DNA of 64,000 bases, taken from Butyricicoccus pullicaecorum. Lineage in GTDB: Bacteria; Bacillota; Clostridia; Oscillospirales; Butyricicoccaceae. Shown here in pieces: positions 16,716-23,910 of this stretch (the first letter of the stretch is position 1; each line of letters opens with the position of its first letter). The notes under the pieces are model-generated. The model was not told the DNA's origin and ran no database searches. It saw only the letters and a list, made by a program, of their open reading frames with translations. A program made the position numbers and the translations under genes. The stretch spans positions 1-64,000 of the forward strand of contig JAGZIW010000012.1 of NCBI GenBank assembly GCA_018366035.1, given 5' to 3'.

Positions 16716-17159
16716 TTATTCTTCACCGAGAATCTGATAGAAACCATGCCACAGCTTTTCTTGAATATCTACAATAGCACACTGTTCCTGTTCAGAGAGA
16801 AGTGCAAATGCGGACAGCTCGACGCGGCGCATTTCGCGGCCAATGCGACGGCCTGCGGCACGACCGGATTCTGTGAGCGTCACCTCTCGGCTGCGGCGGT
16901 CACCTTCAGAAATCGATCGGGTAACGAAACCGCGTTTTTCCAAGCTGTCTACCACGCTGGTAACTGTTTGCTTGGAGAGGTAAAGCTCGCGACTGATCTC
17001 ATTTTGTGACATAGGCGTACGATGTTGGTATAGTAGGGTCAAAATATTCATAATGTTAGAAGTAACACCACACCGTGCAGCGATTCTATCATAGGCAGCA
17101 TCAATTCCGCGCCAACTTTTATAATACCGGTCAAATACATCATTGCTCAAATGTTCCAT
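16716..17159 (-). CDS. MarR family transcriptional regulator
   Basis: Winged-helix regulator of 147 aa. The recognition part is MSQNEISRELYLSKQTVTSVVDSLEKRG-type sequence at about 50-77, followed by the wing with SEGDRRSREVTLTESG, both typical of MarR. An AAAGGAG site precedes the ATG. It is divergent from the acyl-CoA dehydrogenase cluster, and both promoters share GGACTRA motifs, so it is the likely repressor of that cluster and of itself, with an acyl-CoA or the imported zwitterion as possible effector. Effector identity is inference. Confidence 0.88.
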   Translation of the reverse strand: MEHLSNDVFDRYYKSWRGIDAAYDRIAARCGVTSNIMNILTLLYQHRTPMSQNEISRELYLSKQTVTSVVDSLEKRGFVTRSISEGDRRSREVTLTESGRAAGRRIGREMRRVELSAFALLSEQEQCAIVDIQEKLWHGFYQILGEE

Positions 17160-17328
17160 TGTTTTACGGCTCCTTTAACATGAAAAATCAGTCAGCCCGC
17201 TGGCTGGAGGACGCTGTAACACGGGCGCTGTGTGCCGATTCTGAGACAGCTTTGGTACTGCAAAGCAGGTCTGCGGCATAGGGGGATAAAGACAGCTCGA
17301 TGACAAAATACTCGGACAATCTGATGAT
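17160..17328. other. Leader of the MarR gene, no second gene seen
   Basis: This is the minus-strand 5' untranslated stretch of the regulator. A plus-strand 33-codon frame starts at about 17180 (MKNQSARWLEDAV) but has no ribosome site, so I leave it uncalled. Confidence 0.45.
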
Positions 17329-17405
17329 GGACTGATTGAAGGCAAATCATCTGTTACCGGACTGATTATTATTTTATTATATCGCAGAAGAGGAGGCACA
17401 GTCAA
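17329..17405 (-). promoter_or_regulatory. MarR gene promoter with operator-like repeats
   Basis: On the minus strand TTGACT (17400-17405), 18 nt, TATAAT (17376-17381). Just downstream are two copies of GGACTGATT (plus-strand 17329-17337 and 17359-17367), each at the end of an imperfect palindrome closing with CAATC/GATTG or AATCA/TGATT. Position over the transcription start suits autorepression. Confidence 0.55.
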
Positions 17406-17548
17406 CTATAAAGTTAGGATTATGTGGAAAATACAGTATATTTGTCAGAAAGAAAATAAAGTGTCAGCCATATTTTTACCGCGATGCACAAAACTGGAGT
17501 ATGGATTTTGTGTAATCATACAAAGTGCATAAAACTTTGGAAAAAGTA

Positions 17549-17617
17549 TTGACTTATTTTGCCTAAGATATATAATCTAATTATCCGATAACGGACTAAA
17601 CGACAACGGACTAACCG
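17549..17617 (+). promoter_or_regulatory. Promoter and operator-like repeats of the acyl-CoA dehydrogenase cluster
   Basis: TTGACT (17549-17554), 16 nt, TATAAT (17571-17576). Immediately after the -10 come TTATCCGATAA (17581-17591) and two direct copies of ACGGACTAA (17591-17599 and 17606-17614), spaced 15 nt. The core GGACTRA is shared with the divergent MarR promoter. Confidence 0.6.
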
Positions 17618-17658
17618 ATGTCAGACAATACGCTTCACAGGAGAAAGGAAGTAATCGT

Positions 17659-18837
17659 ATGGATTTCAAACTGAGCAAAGAGCATCGCGCACTGCAGGAA
17701 AAGGCAAGAGAATTTACCGAGCAGGTACTGTTCCCGTATGAGATGGAGTGTGAGGAGAACAACGGTATCTCTCCTGAAACCCATAAGTACATCACAGAGC
17801 AGGTTATGAAGTGGGGCTTTAACGCAACCAACCATTCCAAGGAACACGGCGGCGCTGGCCTGACCTTGTTTGAGCAGGCTTTGGTAAGTGAGCAGCTGGG
17901 TATGTCCACCGGTGCAATTTGGGATGCTGTTCCGCAGCCTTCTTTCCCGATGAAGTTCGGTACGAAGGAGCAGATTGAGGAATACCTGATCCCATCTTGT
18001 CAGTGTAAGCGCCGTGATGCTTACGCAATTACAGAGGCAGATGCAGGTTCTGACCCGACCATGTGCCAGACCACTGCTGTTAAGTGTGATGGCGGCTACA
18101 AGATCAATGGTGAGAAGTGGTACGTAACAGTTGGTAATATTGCAGATTTCCTGCTGGTTCATACACATATCGATGGTGATCCAAATAAGGCTACCGTATT
18201 CTTCGTAGAAAAAGATGCACCGGGCGTAAGCGTAAAGCGCACACCTGAGTTCACCCATCACTTTGCATTTAAGCACCCAGAATTTACTTTCGAGGACGTT
18301 GTTGTTGATGAGTCTAAGATCCTCAAGGGCATTGGCGAAGGCTTCAACATGACCAAGGATTGGTTCGTAGAAGCACGTCTGGGCATCGCTGCTCGCTGCG
18401 TAGGCGGCGCTGAGCGTGTGCTGAAGGAAGCAAACGATTTTGCTGCCAGCCGTGTACAGGGCGATCGTGTGATCCGTGACTATCAGGTAATTGAGCACAT
18501 GCTGGTTGACATGACTATGGACATCATGGCTGCGAAGAGCCTGCTGTATCGCGTATGCTGGGAGATTTCCGGCGATATGGATCGTAAGCTCAAGCATGCT
18601 CGTGCATCTGCAATTAAACTGTGGTGCTCTGAAATGGTTAACCGCGTAACGGATAAGGGCGTTCAGATTCTTGGTGGCCGTGGCTACATGCGTGAGAACG
18701 CAGTAGAGCGTCTGTGGCGTGACCAGCGCGTTGACCGCATCTGGGAAGGTACTTCCGAGATTCAGCGCAATGTCATCGGCGGCATGATTAAGAAGCGCGG
18801 CACAGAGCTGTACACTGATTGGGCTTACGAGGAATAA
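17659..18837 (+). CDS. Acyl-CoA dehydrogenase (CaiA-like)
   Basis: FAD-dependent acyl-CoA dehydrogenase-fold enzyme, 392 aa. Seen are YAITEADAGSDP (flavin/substrate loop, about 122-133), KWYVTVGNIAD, and the C-terminal RIWEGTSEIQRNVIG whose Glu is at the catalytic-base position. In E. coli CaiA of this superfamily reduces crotonobetainyl-CoA; in gut Emergencia a relative is reported to cleave trimethylamine from gamma-butyrobetainyl-CoA. Neighbouring CoA-transferases and the BCCT transporter suggest a zwitterion-CoA substrate here. No electron-transfer flavoprotein is in the cluster. GAGAAAGGAAG precedes the ATG. Confidence 0.9.
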   Translation: MDFKLSKEHRALQEKAREFTEQVLFPYEMECEENNGISPETHKYITEQVMKWGFNATNHSKEHGGAGLTLFEQALVSEQLGMSTGAIWDAVPQPSFPMKFGTKEQIEEYLIPSCQCKRRDAYAITEADAGSDPTMCQTTAVKCDGGYKINGEKWYVTVGNIADFLLVHTHIDGDPNKATVFFVEKDAPGVSVKRTPEFTHHFAFKHPEFTFEDVVVDESKILKGIGEGFNMTKDWFVEARLGIAARCVGGAERVLKEANDFAASRVQGDRVIRDYQVIEHMLVDMTMDIMAAKSLLYRVCWEISGDMDRKLKHARASAIKLWCSEMVNRVTDKGVQILGGRGYMRENAVERLWRDQRVDRIWEGTSEIQRNVIGGMIKKRGTELYTDWAYEE

Positions 18838-18884
18838 TGAAGAGATTCCGTGAGGCTTGCTTCTCACAGTAATAGGAGGTAAAT

Positions 18885-20060
18885 ATGTTTCCTTTGGAAG
18901 GTATTAGAGTGCTTGACTTGATGACACTTTCCGGTTACTGCGGGATGGAACTGGCTGATTACGGAGCGGAGGTTATTAAGGTGGAAGCTCCAGAAGGGGA
19001 TCCACTGAGATCGCTGGCGCCATTGAAAAATGGCGCCAGTGTTCATCATGCCTTCCGTGACCGCGGGAAAAAGAGTATTACGCTCAATTTACACAATCCC
19101 GAGGGCAAGGAAATTTTCAAAAAGCTGGTAGAAACGGCAGATGTTGTGCTGGAAAATTTTGCACCGAACACTATGGAGCAATTGGGATTGGGGTATGATG
19201 TGCTGAGCGCTATCAAACCCTCTCTGGTGTACGGACGCATTTCCGGCTATGGTTCGACCGGCGAAGGGGCGGATATGCCCCAGCTGGACTTGATCGCGCA
19301 GGCGAAGAGCGCGGTCATGCACTTCACCGGCTTTCCGGAAAATGAGCCTACCCGTATCGGTTTTGCGATTTCCGAGCGATATGCAGCCAGCTTTCTTTCC
19401 TCTGCGATTTGTCTGGCATTGTATCATGCCAGAGAAACCGGCGAAGGTCAGGTAGTGGAGACAACGCTTTGCGGTTCAGCCATCGCCATTTCGGAGGATA
19501 AGGTCATCACCTATGGCGCAGAGCATGAAGATCCAATGCGTACTGGCAATGCACACCCACTGATTAACCCATACGATATCCTCAAATGTAAGGACGGCTA
19601 TGTGGCAATGGGTATTTCGTCAGACGCGCAGTGGGCAAAATTCTGTGATGCGTTCAAACGACCGGAATGGAAAACTGATGAGCTGTACTGCTCGAATTTG
19701 GTCAGAGGTTATCACTATTTTGGCGATCTCCGTGATAAGCTGGAAGAACTGTTTGCGGATTACAGCATGCAGGAGATTGCGGATATTTGTGATAATACGC
19801 TGATTCCGGGCACGATGTGCAGCACAACCAAGGAAGCACTGCAGCAGCCCCAGCTTCAGGTAAGAAACATGATTGTTTCTGTAAAGGATACCGAGCTGGG
19901 CGAATTGGAAATGCCCGGCAAGCCGGTGAAATTCTGCAATCAGAATGAGGAGCCGCTTGCTGTTGCCCCAACCGTGGGCGAGCAGAATGAGGCACTTTAC
20001 ACCGCTTTGGGTTTGGATCTCGCGGCCATAGATCGCCTTCAGAAGGAGGGCGTCATTTAA
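18885..20060 (+). CDS. CaiB/BaiF (family III) CoA-transferase, first copy
   Basis: Moves CoA between carboxylic acids through a mixed-anhydride/thioester on an Asp. The 391-residue protein has the family start GIRVLDLMTLSGYCGMELAD and GAEVIKVE, DVVLENFAPNTMEQLGL, and QLDLIAQAKSA near 140 where the Asp matches the catalytic residue of formyl-CoA transferase. It follows the dehydrogenase by 47 nt with TAGGAGG. Most simply it charges the imported zwitterion with CoA taken from a product acyl-CoA. Confidence 0.9.
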   Translation: MFPLEGIRVLDLMTLSGYCGMELADYGAEVIKVEAPEGDPLRSLAPLKNGASVHHAFRDRGKKSITLNLHNPEGKEIFKKLVETADVVLENFAPNTMEQLGLGYDVLSAIKPSLVYGRISGYGSTGEGADMPQLDLIAQAKSAVMHFTGFPENEPTRIGFAISERYAASFLSSAICLALYHARETGEGQVVETTLCGSAIAISEDKVITYGAEHEDPMRTGNAHPLINPYDILKCKDGYVAMGISSDAQWAKFCDAFKRPEWKTDELYCSNLVRGYHYFGDLRDKLEELFADYSMQEIADICDNTLIPGTMCSTTKEALQQPQLQVRNMIVSVKDTELGELEMPGKPVKFCNQNEEPLAVAPTVGEQNEALYTALGLDLAAIDRLQKEGVI

Positions 20061-20108
20061 GCGGCCGGCGCGGATAAGCCTGAGATAACGAGTTGAGGAG
20101 AGTGAAAA

Positions 20109-21311
20109 ATGAAGAAGGGACCTCTCAAAGGGATTAAAGTTCTTGATTTTTCTCAAGTTTTATCTGCGCCGTTCTGCGGCATGATGCTGGCAGACATGGG
20201 CGCAGAGGTGATCAAAGTCGAACGACCTGGCGCAGGCGATATTTCCCGTGAATATGGGCCGTATGTCAATGACATCAGCTTGTATTTCTGCCAGTACAAC
20301 CGTGGTAAAAAAGGAATCGCTATTGATATGCGGTCGGAAGAGGGAAAAAAGGTCGTACTTGATCTGGTCGCACAGGTAGACATTGTAATTGAGAACTTTA
20401 AGGCAGGGACGCTGGAAAAATTGGGGATCGGATACGATAAAATGCTTGAAGTCAATCCAAGCTTGATTTATGGGTCGATTTCTGGTTTTGGTACATACGG
20501 CCCGCTGTCACACCTGCCCTGTATGGATATCATTGCTGCCGCACGAAGCGGTCTGGTCGCACAGAGCGGAGAGGCAGGCAGTGCCCCCATAAAGCCCGGG
20601 TTTTCCATGTGTGATACATGGGCGGGTTTGCAGCTGATGCGTGGTCTTGCGATGGCGCTGCTGCATAAGCAGAAAACCGGAAAGGGTCTGCGCGTGGACA
20701 TTGCCATGCTGGACTGTGCATTCTATATGTGTGAATCGTCTGTTCTGGAACATTCACTCACGGGCAAATTTACCGAAAAGAGCGGCAACCATTATGTGTG
20801 GTATGCGCCATATGGTGAATTTAAGGCAAAGGACGGCAATGTAGTTATTGCGGTCAGCTCGGAAGCGGAATGGGATAAAATCTGTCGCACGCTGGGAATG
20901 CAGGACCTTGCTGCCGATCCGCGGTTTGCTACCAATGAATTGCGCGTGCAGAACCGCGATGCGCTGATTGCGGAACTGGAAAAGACAACGAGTGTTATGG
21001 GACGATATGATATGGAAAACAAACTCTGTGCGGTCGGTGTGCCTGCTGCGGCAGTGCAGTCATTGCAGGAGTTTGATCATAATCCGCAAACAAAATCGTT
21101 GAACGTGATCACTTCGATCCATCAAAAAGGTGTGGGCGATTATGTCGTTACCAACACACCTATCCTTTTCAGCAAGACGCCAGTCGATCCGAATGCATCT
21201 GCTGCAAGACATGCGGGCGAACACAGCATTGAGATCTTGCAGGAGCTTGGCTACGGGCAGGACCGCATCGACAGTCTGCTCGCAGCGGGCGCAGTACACC
21301 AGGCAGGTTGA
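20109..21311 (+). CDS. CaiB/BaiF (family III) CoA-transferase, second copy
   Basis: A paralogue of 400 aa with KGIKVLDFSQVLSAPFCGMMLAD, GAEVIKVERP, DIVIENFKAGTLEKLGIGYD and CMDIIAAARSG carrying the candidate catalytic Asp. The two copies are clearly diverged, so this is not a recent duplication. Family III enzymes are usually dimers of one chain; two genes side by side suggest either a heterodimer or two different acid substrates. TTGAGGAGAG precedes the ATG, 48 nt after the first copy. Confidence 0.9.
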   Translation: MKKGPLKGIKVLDFSQVLSAPFCGMMLADMGAEVIKVERPGAGDISREYGPYVNDISLYFCQYNRGKKGIAIDMRSEEGKKVVLDLVAQVDIVIENFKAGTLEKLGIGYDKMLEVNPSLIYGSISGFGTYGPLSHLPCMDIIAAARSGLVAQSGEAGSAPIKPGFSMCDTWAGLQLMRGLAMALLHKQKTGKGLRVDIAMLDCAFYMCESSVLEHSLTGKFTEKSGNHYVWYAPYGEFKAKDGNVVIAVSSEAEWDKICRTLGMQDLAADPRFATNELRVQNRDALIAELEKTTSVMGRYDMENKLCAVGVPAAAVQSLQEFDHNPQTKSLNVITSIHQKGVGDYVVTNTPILFSKTPVDPNASAARHAGEHSIEILQELGYGQDRIDSLLAAGAVHQAG

Positions 21312-21423
21312 TGGTTTGATCATGGTGTAAAATGAATGATCCATCCGATACGCATCGCCTGGTAAAACAGGGGCACGGTTGCGCATTGGGTGGATTTCAT
21401 TTTTTAGAAAGGGATTTTTATCT

Positions 21424-21726
21424 GTGAAAGCGAATGAACTGATCTCACCCGATAAGGAAAAATGCGTCCGGTGCGATGCCTGTGTGGACATTTGCCCGAT
21501 GCATGTTATCCATCGAGATGAGGACGGATATCCGCAGGCTGTGGGAAAGGCATTCCTAACCTGCATCAACTGTGGCTATTGTGTAGATGTCTGTGCGCCC
21601 GGCGCCCTGCTGCACAGGGTGCGTAAGCGTTCGGTCAATCCAACGGCTGCGCTGCACGCAGCGCTCAAACGTCTGCACGCAGCCAGAGAAAGAGATAATA
21701 AGACAAAGCGGGGAGATTCAAAGTAA
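21424..21726 (+). CDS. 2[4Fe-4S] ferredoxin-type protein
   Basis: Product of 100 aa with two cluster motifs, CVRCDACVDICP (about 14-25) and CINCGYCVDVCA (about 43-54), then a basic, alanine- and arginine-rich C-terminal extension of some 40 residues not found in plain ferredoxins. GTG 21424 is preferred because AAAGGG lies 10 nt upstream; ATG 21379 would add 15 residues without a ribosome site. In this cluster it is a candidate electron carrier for the dehydrogenase, in place of the usual flavoproteins. Confidence 0.82.
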   Translation: MKANELISPDKEKCVRCDACVDICPMHVIHRDEDGYPQAVGKAFLTCINCGYCVDVCAPGALLHRVRKRSVNPTAALHAALKRLHAARERDNKTKRGDSK

Positions 21727-22139
21727 TGAGGAGCGATTGTTTTTTCTTCTGCCCTGTTCGTGTGCGCTTCGGAGAGGTAGACCGTCAGGGAATCGTTTAC
21801 AATGGTAATTATGTGGTATATACTGATCTTGCCTTTGAAGAATTCTGGCGCTCCAAAGGGTATACGTACCGTGAGCTGTCAGAAAAGCATGGTTCTGAGG
21901 TCTGCCATAGAAAATCAACCTATGATTTCTACGCAAGTGCTTTCGAGGGAGATGATTTAGAGGTTGGTATCAGCAGCATCAATGTAGGCAACAAAAGTCT
22001 TACAATAACGTTTGAGATATACCGCAAGGGGGAGGAGGAGCTCCTTGTCCGCTGCGAATCGGTATATGTTGGATATGATGTAGAAAACCGTGCAAGCCGC
22101 CCGATTACTGATTTGATGAGATCGCTTTTAACTCCGTGA
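21726..22139 (+). CDS. Acyl-CoA thioesterase, hotdog (4HBT/YbgC) type
   Basis: Protein of 137 aa with the catalytic stretch EVDRQGIVYNGNYVVYTDLA near residue 17, where the Asp is the active acid of the 4-hydroxybenzoyl-CoA thioesterase family. It starts inside the stop codon of the ferredoxin gene (TAATG), so the two are translationally coupled. In context it could release free acid from a CoA product or remove dead-end acyl-CoAs. Confidence 0.85.
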   Translation: MRSDCFFFCPVRVRFGEVDRQGIVYNGNYVVYTDLAFEEFWRSKGYTYRELSEKHGSEVCHRKSTYDFYASAFEGDDLEVGISSINVGNKSLTITFEIYRKGEEELLVRCESVYVGYDVENRASRPITDLMRSLLTP

Positions 22140-22166
22140 CAGTATAGAGAAACGGGAGACGACAAA

Positions 22167-23810
22167 ATGGAAAAAAATACAAAACAAAAAAAGAATTCCG
22201 ATGTTGAGGTAGGTCTGATTATCGTTAGTGTAACGATTTTGGTTGCATTTATCATTCTGATGATTGTCAATCCGGACGGTACGCTCAATGCAATCACCAA
22301 GTTTTTCAACATGATGATTACTGGTCTGGGACCATTCTTTGAAATCATTGCATTTGTATCCTTTATTGTCGGTTTGTATTTCTGTTTTGGCAAATACGGC
22401 AAAGTACGTCTGGGCAACTGCAAACCGGAATATTCCAATTTCAGCTACTTTTCCATGATGCTGCTCGCGTCGTTAGCGTCCGCAGCATTGTACTGGTCAT
22501 TCACAGAATGGGCGAGCTACTATCAGGCGCCCGGACTTGGCATCATACCCGAAAGCGTAGAAGCAATCGAGTCTTCCCTTGGATACCAGTTCTTCCACTG
22601 GGGCATTGTCAACCAGTCCATGTATACGGTGATGGGTGTGGCAATTGCCTATGGTGTTTATGTCCGCAAGGTGCCTTCCTTCCAAACCAGCGCAGTTTGC
22701 TGCGCAATGTTGGGAGAAAATGTCAAGGGTAAGAATGCTATTGGTAAAGTAATTGATTTTTTGGTTATTTTTGGCGTGTTGGGTGCACTCAGCTCGTCGC
22801 TCGGTCTGGCAGTGCCGCTGTTTACCGGCAGCTTAAATGTTCTGTTCAATATACCAGTCAATGCGGTGTCACAGGTTGGCTGTATTGTATTTATTGCAAT
22901 CGTGTATTCGATCACTTCTTTCCTTGGCACGAAGAAGGGAATGCAGACAATCAGTAACATTGCGTCCGTGACCTGTGTGGTTTTCCTGCTGTATGTGCTG
23001 TTTACAGGACCAACCACCTTTATTTTGAAAAATATCGTCAACTCGTTCGGTCATATGATTGAAAAGCTGCCGCGTATGGCGCTGTTCACTGACCCAATTA
23101 ACAACACAGGCTTTGTAGAGAGCTGGACGGTATATTTCATCGCATTCTATCTAAACTATGTTGCCATGATGGGTATTTTTATTGCAAAGGTATCCAAGGG
23201 CAGAACTATTCGCGAGGTTGCGCTGTACACCATGTTTATCATGACAGGCGGCGGTATCCTGATTTTTGGTATCAATGGCAGCTTCTCGATTTTCCAGCAT
23301 CTGGAAGGTCTGGTTGATGTCATCGGTTTGGTTGCCAGCGGTGTAGGAGATGTAGCGATTTTCAGCATTTTGAAAACGCTGCCGCTCGGCTCCACCCTGC
23401 TGCCATTCCTCATTTTGGTTCTGGTAGTCGGTTTCGTGGCACCATCGATGGACTCGGCTTCGCTTGCGCTTGCCGAAACCGTCACCAAACGCGGTACGCC
23501 TAAAATGGCACTGCGCCTGTTCTTCTGTATTCTATTGGCAGTAATTCCGCTGTCCATTATTTTGGTTGGTGCGGAATTTACCGCTATTAAGAATATTGCA
23601 ATTATTATTTCTGCTCCATTCCTGATTATACTTGCGGGAACTATGCTTGGTCTGTTAAAATGGTTACAGCATGATGACCGCATTGGATTGCATGCAAAGA
23701 TCATTGCACAGCAGGAAGAAGAAATGCGGGCGGAAGCCCTTGCGGAGGAGCAGGATTTGATTCCGGTTTCCCAAGCAGTGGGCGAGCTGGAAACTGTGAC
23801 ATCGGAGTAA
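22167..23810 (+). CDS. BCCT family betaine/carnitine-type transporter
   Basis: Twelve-segment membrane transporter of 547 aa for trimethylammonium or sulfonium zwitterions. Recognisable are YWSFTEWASYYQAP (109-122) in the fourth segment and ESWTVYFIAFYLNYVAMMG (318-336) with KVSKGRTIREV after it. Where BetP and CaiT have a Trp-rich WTxFYWAWW, this protein keeps Trp320 and then Phe327, Tyr328 and Tyr331: aromatic, but a different box. The C-terminus is an acidic Glu-rich tail. GGGAGACG precedes the ATG, 27 nt after the thioesterase. Confidence 0.92.
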   Translation: MEKNTKQKKNSDVEVGLIIVSVTILVAFIILMIVNPDGTLNAITKFFNMMITGLGPFFEIIAFVSFIVGLYFCFGKYGKVRLGNCKPEYSNFSYFSMMLLASLASAALYWSFTEWASYYQAPGLGIIPESVEAIESSLGYQFFHWGIVNQSMYTVMGVAIAYGVYVRKVPSFQTSAVCCAMLGENVKGKNAIGKVIDFLVIFGVLGALSSSLGLAVPLFTGSLNVLFNIPVNAVSQVGCIVFIAIVYSITSFLGTKKGMQTISNIASVTCVVFLLYVLFTGPTTFILKNIVNSFGHMIEKLPRMALFTDPINNTGFVESWTVYFIAFYLNYVAMMGIFIAKVSKGRTIREVALYTMFIMTGGGILIFGINGSFSIFQHLEGLVDVIGLVASGVGDVAIFSILKTLPLGSTLLPFLILVLVVGFVAPSMDSASLALAETVTKRGTPKMALRLFFCILLAVIPLSIILVGAEFTAIKNIAIIISAPFLIILAGTMLGLLKWLQHDDRIGLHAKIIAQQEEEMRAEALAEEQDLIPVSQAVGELETVTSE

Positions 23811-23910
23811 TCCATTTCACAGCACTTATACTTCGTCGGTCAATGGGCATGCGGCAGTTTCCTGCTGCGTGCCTATTTGCTGATAGTTGTCAGGGAGATG
23901 CAAAAACACA

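Noticed and set aside
17180..17281. 33-codon plus-strand frame in the MarR leader
   Set aside because: No ribosome site; it lies on the antisense strand of the regulator leader.
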